A program made the translations under genes and the position numbers. From Trifolium pratense (lineage: Eukaryota > Streptophyta > Magnoliopsida > Fabales > Fabaceae), in the NCBI RefSeq assembly GCF_020283565.1, contig NC_060060.1, positions 66,511,257 through 66,575,256 on the forward strand: 64,000 nucleotides of DNA, written 5' to 3'. The notes under the pieces were generated by a model. That model ran no database searches, was not told where the DNA came from, and saw only the letters and a program-made list of their open reading frames with translations. Below are positions 23,954-34,800 of the stretch, one piece after another (within the stretch, counting starts at the first letter, position 1; each line of letters starts with the position of its first letter).

Positions 23954-24417
23954 TAGGGTCGGTCCCGACAATTTGGAGGCCTTGCACTAAATATTAAAAA
24001 TGAATCCTTTAATTAAAAAAAAACATATTTTTTTTAAAAAAATAGTACTCTTTTATTTAAATTAATAATATAAAAAATAATCATTCTTGTAGTAAACATA
24101 TAAAATATTAATATTCTAATTAGTGGGAGGAAGAAGCAGATAATACACAAGTTTCTGTTTATGTTTAAGACAAGACAAACCTTCTTTCTTTTTTTTTTTT
24201 ATCGCTTTATTTTATTTTTCTAAAACATGCACCTAACAACTTTAAATTAGGGTAACAAAAATAGATTTTAAAAAAAAATATTAAGATTCTTTTTTATATT
24301 TTTTTTATCAACTTATTTTTTAAGAGACTTACTACCAAATAATATATTTTTTTAGGCCCTTAAAAATTGGAGGCCCGACGCGTTAGGGCACCCTGCAACC
24401 TCTCAGGGCTACCCCTG
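23954..24417. mobile_element. Decayed hAT-like element
   Basis: Left end TAGGGTCGGTCCCGACAATT and right end ...CAGGGCTACCCCTG give imperfect inverted ends of the hAT type, with GGAGGCC near both. Flanking 8-mers CTGATCTA and TTCGTCTA match at only 5 positions, so it is old or the bounds are off by a base or two. Confidence 0.5.
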
Positions 24418-24914
24418 TTCGTCTATATTTACATACATTAATTAGACAATAAATTTGAAAATGTAAATTTTACTTATATTTTATGATGATATAAATATAA
24501 AGATTAGTTAAGCTCCTGGTAGTTGTTTTTGTCTCTTTTCCTTTCAAAATGTAGGTAGTCGTAGTCTAATTCAAATGCCTATAGTTGGGCAGGTTTGTTC
24601 TTTCTTATTCCTTTGTGGTTTATGGGATGGGTCATGGGACCCCAACTCGTATTGCCATTAATAATTTATGGAGTCCTTTTTGTATAAGTGGTTTTGATTT
24701 ATTATTCTTGACTATGACTATTAACCGTTAAGATGCCTCTCGTTACTATTCAATATATTCATAGCCTAACCATGATCATTTCCATCCATAGTTCATTCAT
24801 TCATATCCAATTTAAGGACCACTAACAAAAGAGTATAGTACTACTATGGTCTATGGGAGTAAATGACAAGGAGATGTTCTCAGCTCATAGTATGAAATCT
24901 CGGACCTGAATTTC

Positions 24915-25080
24915 GTGCAGTCGAATTTTTCGTGCAGTCATGCAGTCGGTCACTTTATGGTCATCCGATCAAGATCGGACGATCATGATTTAACAACTAT
25001 ATTTTTTTACTGTATCTATTTAAACCGTCCGATCGTGATCGGACGGCTATCAAGTGACTGCACTGAAAATTCGAATGCAC
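24915..25080. mobile_element. MITE with GTGCAGTCGAATTTT inverted ends
   Basis: The left end GTGCAGTCGAATTTTTCG and the inverted right end GTGCATTCGAATTTTCAG match closely. Inner palindromic blocks CGATCAAGATCGG and CCGATCGTGATCGG pair as well. 166 bp, non-coding; superfamily not assigned. Confidence 0.65.
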
Positions 25081-25182
25081 CTAATCCAACTGAAATCTCT
25101 GTTCCTGATATTTTATGGATTTTAGATGAAACATAAGAAAAAGGAATTATTTTATTTAATATAATACACATTAATACAGTAC

Positions 25183-25185
<3 letters not shown>

Positions 25186-25236
<51 letters not shown>
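25186..25236. repeat. (TA)n microsatellite
   Basis: About 50 bp of TA dinucleotides. Confidence 0.95.
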
Positions 25237-25240
<4 letters not shown>

Positions 25241-25538
25241 CTTAAAAAATCCATAAGAAGCGATTCCTCAAAATTCATAATAATAGCAAATTTTTTTTGA
25301 GTTTCTACCTTTTTGAAAACAAGTTTATTTGATGTTAGAGGTAATATGGGGAATACGATTTTAAGATAGTTTATTTTGCCGTCTTATGAGTTTCTTGCGC
25401 AACTTATTTTTACTCATCCTCTACTTAAGTAGCGGATGAATAAAAATAAAAAATTTGAATACTTAAGTAGCGGATGATGTTTGAGAAAATAGTAAGGCGG
25501 CAAAAGACACTTCCAGATTATAATTGAATTTACATTAA

Positions 25539-25606
25539 AGCCCAAGATACATTTTCTACAAATGAAGCCCACTCATATCTTAAGCCCATCACAAGCGCAA
25601 AGCCCA
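25539..25606. promoter_or_regulatory. Cluster of four AGCCCA (site II / TCP-type) elements before EB1c
   Basis: AGCCCA (TGGGCT on the other strand) at 25539, 25566, 25583 and 25601, 220-290 bp before the ATG. Clusters of TGGGCY are bound by TCP factors and occur in promoters of genes active in dividing cells. That matches a mitotic microtubule protein; use of these sites is inferred. Confidence 0.5.
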
Positions 25607-25826
25607 AAAATAGTCCAAACCATTTCTCTTCCCCTAACGTTACAACGTTTCACCACAACACGTTTCCACTAATCGTTAACGAAAATGAATTTTGAAATTG
25701 AAATTGAAAATTGAAAATACTCCCGCTCCATCCTCTATAAATATTCGAACTCAGAGAGCCGTTAGAGAAAAACAAAACGAAATACACGAAAACTCAGAAC
25801 GAAAGAAACAAACCGAAGCAGAGAAA

Positions 25827-27765
25827 ATGGCGACGAATATCGGAATCATGGACGCTGCTTACTTCGTCGGTAGATCTGAAATTCTTTCATGGATCAATTC
25901 AACTCTTCAACTCAATCTCTCCAAAGTCGAAGAGGTTTCAATTTTCTCCGATCTGATTTTTCTTTTCTCTTTCAATTTTCATTGATGATTCTGTTTTAGG
26001 TTTTTGATTTACGGTTAGTTATTGATAATTTTCCGATCTGGTTTTTGAATTGTTCGAATTTTGTTAGGCTTGTACTGGTGCGGTTCATTGTCAGCTTCTT
26101 GATGCCGCTCATCCTGGAATTGTTCCGATGCATAAGGTGAATTTTGATGCTAAGAATGAGTATGAAATGATTCAGAATTATAAGGTGCTTCAAGATGTTT
26201 TCAACAAACTCAAAATCACTAAGGTAAACACTATCACTTTTTCTTGAATTTCAGTTACGATCTGATACTGATATTGTTATTCTCGTTCATTTCTTTAAGA
26301 TCTTGTAATATTCGATTCGTGATTTTTATTTTTTGATTTGTGATTTTTTTATTTTGTTTTTCTCAGCATATTGAGGTTAGTAAGCTTGTGAAAGGAAGAC
26401 CGCTGGATAATCTGGAGTTCATGCAATGGATGAAGAGATACTGCGATTCCGTCAATTCTGGACAGAACAGGTAATTTATTTGTTACTCTAAATTTTCTGT
26501 GCATGTGTTTAGGGTTTACTGCTTGGAATTGTTATATTCTGTTCTAAATTGATGATGATTAGGTTTTACTGCTTGGAATTGTTAATTTTTTAAGTGATTA
26601 TTAGTTAGGCTTTACAATTTGAATTCTGCAATTCAATTGATGATATATCATTAGAATTCAAATGTCTTGATGAAAACCTTCGGAATTTTGAAGTCTTGAT
26701 AGATTAGGTTTTACGGTTGGAATTCTGGATGATATATGAATATGATTAGAATTCAATTTCAAATTGAGGATTTAACCTGACAATATGTGTCTTTCGATTT
26801 TCAATTCAAATGTTTTGAAGTCTTGCTTTGGTATGGTAATTAGATTGGATTTGAGGATTTTGGTTTTGAGGATTTAATTTAAGCTTGATTAGTTCAAAAT
26901 TGCGTTTGATTAATGTTTTTGTGAATGGCTTGGCTTATATGTGTTTCTTGTTACAGTTATAATCCTTTGGAGAGGAGAGAGGTATGCAAGGGGGGAGGAA
27001 GAGAAGTGAGTAAAAAATCTGCACACTCTCAACCCTCAAACAAGGGTGGTTCTACTTCACACAGGCCTCAACCCTCCCATGCTGCTCGAAGAAATGATGT
27101 GTCTACTGCAAACCCTGCAAATCAGGTGGCTGCAAAACCCACAAGGCCTTCTGCTGCTGCTGCTGCTGTAGCCCCTGCATATGATCAACAGGTACTTTTA
27201 TCATCTAAAAAGTGTTGTCAGTTGAATTAGTTTATGACTTATTATTATAGGTGCATAGATATAATCTAACATTGTGAAGTCTTGATGTAGATAACGGAAT
27301 TGAAGCTATCCATTGATAGTCTTGAGAAGGAACGGGATTTCTACTTTGCAAAACTGAGGGATATTGAGATACTTTGTCAGACTCCAGAAGTTGAAGATTC
27401 ACCGGTATTTTGCTTTTTAAACGCTCCACTTTTAAGTAATGAAATTGTTAATTGTTGATAGGTAACTAATGTGAGTTTTGTTTATGATTCAGGTTTTTGC
27501 AGCAATCCAGAAGATATTGTATGCTACTGATGACAATGGATCGGAGTTAGCAGAAGCTCAAGCTATGCTTACTGCTGGTCTACAGGAAGCAGTGCCGTTG
27601 AGCCCCATCGCTGAGGTTTCTGAGGAGAAGAGTTCTGAAACTCACAAGAGAAAGAATTTTGCCAATCCGGAGGTTGATGCTGCTGGCGTTTCTAATTTGT
27701 CTCCTAGAAGAAGGCTCTCAGATGTTTCCAATATTCACCATAGCGGGTCATCTCTTATGACCTGA
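25827..27765 (+). CDS. EB1C: Microtubule end-binding protein EB1, EB1c type
   Basis: Six coding exons: 25827-25934, 26068-26223, 26367-26470, 26957-27191, 27291-27404, 27493-27765. All junctions are GT-AG and in phase, giving 329 aa, the length I recall for Arabidopsis EB1c. The N-terminal calponin-homology domain (about 12-114; [36 protein letters not shown]) binds growing microtubule plus ends. A low-complexity Ser/Ala linker follows, then a coiled-coil EB homology region (about 203-265; [20 protein letters not shown]). The C-terminus lacks the acidic EEY-type tail and is basic ([14 protein letters not shown]), the feature separating EB1c from EB1a/b and linked to nuclear and spindle location. 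The ATG at 25827 begins the conserved [16 protein letters not shown]. Confidence 0.96.
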
Positions 27766-28508
27766 AGGAAAATTAAAGGAGGAAGAAAACTGTTTTGTTT
27801 ACAATAATTTCTTAGTCATGTGTTAAGTGACAATGTTTTTTGTAATGATTAGGGGGTTTCTAAAGAGACTATTTTGTCATGAATATGATATATGGTTAGG
27901 GGTTTCTAAAGCGACTGTTGTGTCATGAATATGATATATGGTTAGGTTATGTTGATCCAGAAATATAGCTATTTTCTATTTTAAAATCCAGTGTGATTTC
28001 TGGCTTAATTTGGCACTATTTTATTTTTATTATTTGTTTTGATCATACAATTTGTTTCTTTCGGTTTCGGCATATAATGAATCTAGTTTTTTATTTATGA
28101 AGTAATTGGTTCCGGAATTATAAACATATGACTTGTTTAATTCAAGACTAAGAATGCATGATGATTGGTTTTTGGATATGAATGGCCATAATCCATAGGA
28201 GAATAATGCCACCAATTTTAACCTAAACCTCACCAAAAATGAATGTATCTCTATTACCATTCAAAAATGCTTTTGGACCATTGGTTGCCCCTGATAATAG
28301 GACGGTATGGCATATGATAAGGTGACATGTGGAGTGTGTTCCTATGAATAACCCTCTTCCTCCTTCATAATCGTTATTTCTATGATTTGGTAATAATAAC
28401 TTAGTATCCATAAACATATTCAATTTTTGGGAGAGGAGAAAGTCTTAATTTGATTACAAATCATCACCAACAACGGAAGAGTTTTTAGATCAATATTTTT
28501 GGGTTAAT

Positions 28509-28832
28509 ATGAATCAACAAGCCAAGGTAGTAAGAAACTCCTACCATTTGCTTGTTTAACATCTTTTTTTTTTTCTTCTGAGTTTTCATGTTTAATTAAT
28601 GAACCTGTATGAATTTTTCTGTCAGAACGAGTCTATGAATGTACATAGTTCCATTGAAAGAAAGGTGGAAACTGTCGATCATCGATCTTCGGCAGGGCAA
28701 GGACAAGAACAGAAGAATGTGCAGGTTATTCATCAACCCAATTCCAAAACCAGTGGTGGTGTTCTTACCGGTGCTGCTGCTGCCGTGGTGTCCACTCTAG
28801 AATCTGCCAAGGATGCAATTTCTAAAAAATAA
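28509..28832 (+). CDS. Small unknown protein, two exons, 74 aa
   Basis: Exon 1 is 28509-28526 (ATG plus five codons, donor GTAGTA). Exon 2 is 28626-28832, after a long pyrimidine tract and TGTCAG. The joined frame is MNQQAK-NESMNVHSS... ending in TAA. The protein is hydrophilic, with a Gln-rich middle (GQGQEQKNVQVIHQ) and an Ala-rich C-terminus GGVLTGAAAAVVSTLESAKD that could form an amphipathic helix, as in some small stress or LEA-like proteins. I do not recognise a named family. Non-random amino-acid use and sound splice sites favour a real gene. Starting at the internal ATG at 28635 instead would need no intron but loses the head. Confidence 0.6.
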
Positions 28833-29554
28833 TGTAAATTAGGATTGTCAATTTGTTCTGTAAAGGACATAGGTTTGATGGTGTGTTAGTTCATTCTTGT
28901 ACAACTAGTTGTCCTTTGACATAGACATGAACATAGTGTCAATGATGTATTTTTGTATCAATTGATTCAATCATAAATTAATAATTAAATTCAACAGCAA
29001 TGGTTTGTCACCGTTGTTTTATAAAAAATGCTTAGCTTTGACGCTGCCCTAACTTTTGTACAGTGACTTTAATATCAGTTTTCTTCTTTTTTGGGTTTGT
29101 AAACGAAATGACAAGTTCCACCGAAACTCACACACACAACTGCCAGGTTTCAAATTTGAACCTGGATGAAAATGTCCACCCTAACAATATTGGTATTGCC
29201 AGTTGATCTAGGACTTGCGTACTCGATCAATGTTTTCTTTTCAATGCTATGATGACTTCATATTTGATGCCTATAATTTCAGTTATTGGCCTCAATAGTA
29301 AGCTAAACAAAGATAATTAAGATACCACACCACCCTTTATTATAAGAATCTTATTCTAGCTTTCTATATTGGAGGAGTATTGATGCCTTATGCAATTTTC
29401 CAGTCACATCATGTTCATAAACTATAGAAACTGCTCATTAAATTGTGAAGTTATATCTTCCCCTTCTTTCATAAGAGATTGAACTCAGAGAAGAATTAAG
29501 TTTTATACTTTGGGTTGATTTTTTGGGCTAAATTTTGCTTGAACAAAGGCAAAA
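28833..29554. other. Intergenic between the 74-aa gene and the ARF gene
   Basis: Likely holds the 3' UTR of the first gene and the promoter and leader of the second. No other gene seen. Confidence 0.5.
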
Positions 29555-31070
29555 ATGGGATTAACAGTGTCAAGGCTAATGAGATTATTTTATGCAAAGA
29601 AAGATATGAGGATTCTGATGGTGGGTCTTGATGCAGCTGGAAAAACAACAATTCTCTACAAACTGAAGCTTGGAGAAATTGTCACTACCATACCAACCAT
29701 AGGTTTCAAATAGTCATATTGAAAAATAATATGTATATATTTTTCTTTCTGTTTATTGTGAGTTCTAAGTGAAAAGTGATTGAAAATTGACAAATTTTAT
29801 TATCTATGATGAAATCAGGCTTCAATGTAGAGACTGTTGAGTACAAAAATATTAGCTTCACTGTCTGGGATGTTGGAGGACAAGACAAGGTATTTTTTGT
29901 GATTTTCATTTTCTAGCTTCCATGGTCAATTTGCAAAATATAAAATACATGCTTATTCAATAATAATGAGGTAATTCAGTTTGCACATTTATAATACCTA
30001 CTCTCATGTTATTGTCGTTAAATATCCAGACTTGTGCTGATGACTAATCTCCGTCGAGAAATCTGACTGACCATCTTTGGTGGGGTCTCTCCTCCCAACC
30101 ACATTTTATTTATTTATTTACAAGACTCGAACTGATACCTTGCTTAAAGAATCCGGGTCCAGTTTCACTCGGACCAATTTTAACCAACCTTCTAAGTTCT
30201 AATTAACTATTATATGTTTGATAGACATGTTACTTTGAGACTATTCTGATCTTATTATATGCCAAATTCCATGTAGATTCGACCATTGTGGAGACACTAC
30301 TTTCAAAATACACAAGGCCTTATCTTTGTGGTAGATAGTAATGATAGAGAAAGAATTTTAGAAGCCAGAGATGAGCTCCATCGTATGTTAAGTGAGGTTA
30401 GTAGCTTTTAAATTTTAACTGTCTAGTAATTTATATGCAATATATGGTATCTCCAATTTGTATACAATTCTTTGAAAGCATTACAAGCTTTTTCCTTTAA
30501 ACATAAAAGTAAAATATTGTTGCAATATATTAATAAGCATTTACATTGTAGGATGAACTTCGTGATGCCACTTTACTTGTATTTGCCAATAAGCAAGACC
30601 TTCCAAATGCTTTGACCGTTTCAGAGATTACTGATAAACTTGGTTTACAATCACTTCGTCAGCGCCGTTGGTAAGTCACATATTACTTGCAACAAATGAT
30701 TATCTGATAAACTTCATGGAACAACGAGAAAGGTTGAAGATAACTCTTCTTGAGAATTATTATTCAAATGATATTTGTATTACAAAGTAGAGAATGGCTA
30801 TATATAGCAGACCCAAAGTGCTAACAAACTGTAATAAGATAACTAACTTACTTAATCTTCTTCTAACAGAAAAACAGAAACTTGAATTACAACATAATCC
30901 ATCGCCTTAATTATATCCCTATATATTTAGAGAATATATAATATATGATGAAGTTATTAATAGTTTTTGATTGGTTCAGGTACATCCAGTCAACTTGCGC
31001 CACATCCGGCCAAGGACTCTATGAAGGCCTTGATTGGTTGTCAAGTAACATATCAAACAAGATAAGATGA
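29555..31070 (+). CDS. ADP-ribosylation factor (ARF1-like) small GTPase
   Basis: Five exons: 29555-29702, 29819-29889, 30277-30396, 30552-30670, 30980-31070. The product is 182 aa, the normal ARF length. Gly2 for N-myristoylation is present. GTP-binding motifs: GLDAAGKT (24-31), switch I PTIGFNVET (47-55), DVGGQ (67-71), NKQD (126-129), CATSG (159-163). ARFs recruit coat proteins to Golgi and endosome membranes. The N-terminal helix ([18 protein letters not shown]) and the ending SNISNKIR differ from the near-invariant ARFA1 sequence, so this may be a divergent class member. Intron 4 carries what looks like an LTR fragment. The gene converges on the PTEN2 gene. Confidence 0.95.
30700..30920 (-). 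repeat. Possible copia LTR fragment in ARF intron 4
   Basis: On the minus strand it reads AGTAAGTTAGTTATC ... GTTTGTTAGCACTTTGGG, then a CTATATATAGC TATA-like box and CTACTTTGTAATAC, a pattern common in plant copia LTRs. Similar wording occurs in the RER1 intron. Ends are not defined. Confidence 0.35.
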
Positions 31071-31866
31071 ATCAAAGATCTGAGTTTACTTTGTGATCTT
31101 TATCATATGAATATTGAAACTTGGTGCACATTTTGCTTATATATTGTGGTATAAACTTGCGTGTTACCATTTTGTTAATTTGAACTATGAACCAATTGTG
31201 ATATCAACCACTATGTACACTTTCTAAAAGTTCAGGGTATTCAATCACTATGTATGCTTTCTAAACGTTCATGGCTTGTAAGTATTACACTCATTAAGAG
31301 TTCTGTGTATACAACCCATTGCAGCTTTAAATAATGTTACAGTAACTTTTGTTTTTGGCATAAATTCCAAGAAATCCAGAGAAGTAATCATAGTTCGGTT
31401 AGAAGTGTCTGTTTTCGTGTTCATTTTCCAATGGACACTGATATTTTGATTCAAAAACTGGACACAATATAAAATACATCAGAATTAAGAAATAGAAAAC
31501 CGTATAATATAGTGTGGTGTCCATATTTGTGTCAAATAGAGTAAGGCTTTAGGTTTACATAAATGCGGCAGTTCCATCCAAAATCACAAGGAATGTGAAT
31601 TACGTGTGCATGAGAAGCATGCTCTCTACGTTTAGGTTCTCCTAAGGTCCTCAAGGATGGAGGAACATCATATGGACCTTAAAAATATGTAAAATTTAAA
31701 TAATAAAATACAGGAAAGAAAGTCATTTGACAGCAAAAAGGGGTAAATGCAATTAATTCCATAATGTGCCTGATCCTTTTACCTGTGGGTATGATCCCGG
31801 TGAAAAGGGCTATACACAAATTCCTGAATATTAACAAATTTGAACAATAGTTTAACCTGTCTCCTC
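31071..31866. other. Convergent intergenic region (ARF and PTEN2 3' ends)
   Basis: About 800 bp shared by the two 3' UTRs. A reverse open frame at 31269-31454 has no domain. Confidence 0.5.
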
Positions 31867-34800
31867 TTAATCACTCTCAAAATCTTCATCTCCAAACGAA
31901 AAAACTGAAGCATCTGCTGCAATTGCCTTAAATTCACTTGACCCTAAAGATTCCGTGTTGGTTGTGTTAGGGCCTGCATGAGTACTATGAATTTTATCTG
32001 TAGTTGATGCTTCAGAAGCATTGTTTTCTGTACGTTCCTCATGCTGGATTGACAACCGATCCGTTGCATTTGCCAACATCCCTACATGGTCAGTAGTAGC
32101 CTCAGATACTTGATGCGGTTCCGTATACTTGTAATCAGTTGCAGCTTCCCTCCTTTTTGTTCCCTTGGTCTCCTCCTCGTCACTATCTGAGAATACATCA
32201 TCATCTCCATTTGTAGGTACCTTACTCTTGCTTGAATTAGATGTAGACTTTGCACCAGATAAGACATTGCTTGTGTTGCCAGATCCTTTGCTTGCAGGAT
32301 TGACTTTAGTGGGAAGGGTGCCATCATAGTCTACCATCACAACTTCGACCTGGAACCCTGGAGTGGGGATCTTTCTCTGAAGAGCGCAGTTATAATGTTT
32401 AAATGTGAAGAATTTCAGAAAATCAATTGATTGGAATGGGTTACATACTACACACAAAATAACATTTGAAAAAAGGTAAAAGTACAGCTTACCTTATCAA
32501 AATCATCAAGATCCGAGCCATCTAAAATTGTTCTGTTCTCTATCATTGTTGTATTCATCCAACTGCCAAGGAGAAATTGACGTATTAAAAACACTGTTAA
32601 TCTTTGTTAAACAAATTATGTTCCATACATTAAACAGATCGGAAGAGAAAGAAATCTTGAATTTATAGCAGAGTTGGAATCAAAATTTTCATCATTATAA
32701 AAACATTTTGGTCCCCATATCAAAGATAAATAAAGCATGTAGGTATGTTCACCATTAAAAAAAAATTCAAAGATGTTCATGTGAGCTTAGCTCAGTTGAT
32801 AAATAAGGCATGTAGGTATGTTCACCATTAAAAAAAATTCAAAGATGTCCATGTGAGCTTAGCTCGGTTGGTAGGGACATCGCATTATATATGCAGGGAC
32901 CGGGGTTCGAACCCCGGACACCCCAATTGTGCACCTTAAGGGTGAAATTTCTAGCCACTAAGCTACTTGACCAAAAAAAAACCAAAGATAAATCGCTATA
33001 ATGTTAAGTACAGTCATAACGATTCTGACAAATCCAAGTTCCTTTTTAGAACTAATTTGAAGAAGAAAAATATAAAGTAAAGAGGAGTAAGAAGTAGTAT
33101 CTGTTTTAAACAAACCAGAAGAAATCTCCCTGTCGATCATGAAAATGAATTTTGAAGTCCCCAACCAATTCTGCCAGACCAGGCTCCCCTGGTAATGCAA
33201 AGACCATAATTCCTTTCTTTGGTGCATTGATCCAGAAATCTTCAGGCTGAAAATGAGTTTAAAAAGCAATTTAGTAATCACAATTCAAACCATGCATTAG
33301 CATTGGAGCTTTAGGGAGAAAATCAAAATTCATCAAATGAAGGCATAAAAATGGCACGTGTGTACCATTAGATCCTTTGTCTTGGGATGCTTTCTTGTTG
33401 TGAAAAGAATTCCTGAGAATAAGTGAAAACATCAGCCTTCTCTGGATTAAAATGTTCATTACAAGAACAACTTGACAAGTTGCATTTGACACAGTACAGT
33501 CCAAACTAGACTACTAACCACTATGATCAGAAATTGTAATGGATGGCCTAACCCAATAAGGGCATTTGTGAAGCCGAAACCCTCTTAGCATGCACCTGTG
33601 GAAGTCCCAATTAAGAAGAACTTTCTTTGGATTTGGTACATTGTGACAAAATTTCATCTTACCTTCGTCCAGGGTGGACTTCTCCATTGAAGTGTGTTAA
33701 AGTCCTTTCAAAGTATTTGACATATCTCTAAAAATTTACAGATATAAATGATTTTAGAAAAATATGCTTAGAGTATATGATATCTCCATAATACGATAAA
33801 CTAAAACAAAAACAAACGACTGACAATCTGACTAGGGAGAACTAGAGCCTTTCCATCTACACATCTTTTCTGGTTAAAGTGACCAATGGCTTCCTCAGGA
33901 GTGGTGAAGAACTGCAAAATAGTTCCCAGCGAGTATTTACTTTCAAAATTGCACAATCCATAGAGAGAAAAAAGTGCAAATCAACTAAGAGTTTAAGGTA
34001 CTCAAGCATCTGAAGTCAATTCTCAAGACTTACCTTAAGAAACAAAAGAAGACTACAAATCATCAGTCCTGTCCTTCCCAGACCAGCTTTACAATGAACA
34101 ACTACCACATTTTGGATATCCTCCTTCAACCATGAATATGCACTTTGACAAAATGATGCTATAAGTTGAATAGGAGGGCAATTGTGATCACTAAATGGGA
34201 AACTTGCAACCTGAAAATAGTCCCAATAAATCAATAGGGCAGACATAAATATTACAATAATTTTGTAAAAAAAAAAATTAGTGGCGCATTCTTCATTTCT
34301 ATTTTTGAATCTACAAAATCAAGTAGATGTAAATGAATATTATTGTCTGTATTTTTATATCCAATTTTTGTCTGTTTCATACAATGTTATTTGAAACATA
34401 TCTGCAACTCAAAAATAAAGATTCTATACCTTCAGAAGTCTCAGTCTTGTAAGCATAATTCTTCACTATTTTTTATCAATAGTGAGTGTACACTGGATAT
34501 TAATTTCATGATCAAAACCTGGAAATTTTGTGTATAATTAAATTTTTGTTTGTTTGTAATTGTTAACCTATTTACTTATTAATTAATTGTTACAAGCTAT
34601 CAAACTTGAGAGTCTACGTAACTAGCAGAATCTCTGTAAAGTCGTCAGAGCATGCACAAGACAATAATAATGTTAAGACATCTATCATAGTATCTTAACA
34701 TGATTTTTACTATTTCATAGTAAATATTAAGAAATGAAACAACAATAACAAAGTTTTCAACTAATTTGGGTTTAGAGACAAGACCAGAAAAAAAATATAT

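Larger units (their letters stand above)
24418..25538. other. Intergenic upstream of EB1c, no gene seen
   Basis: Holds a small MITE (24915-25080), a TA microsatellite and, at 25377-25507, a short structure with inverted ends (TTTTGCCG / CGGCAAAA) and a direct repeat TACTTAAGTAGCGGATGA. Confidence 0.5.

Noticed and set aside
32853..32930. Possible tRNA gene
   Set aside because: The B box and stem are excellent, but there is no matching acceptor stem or anticodon arm, and the body continues into a SINE tail ending in A.
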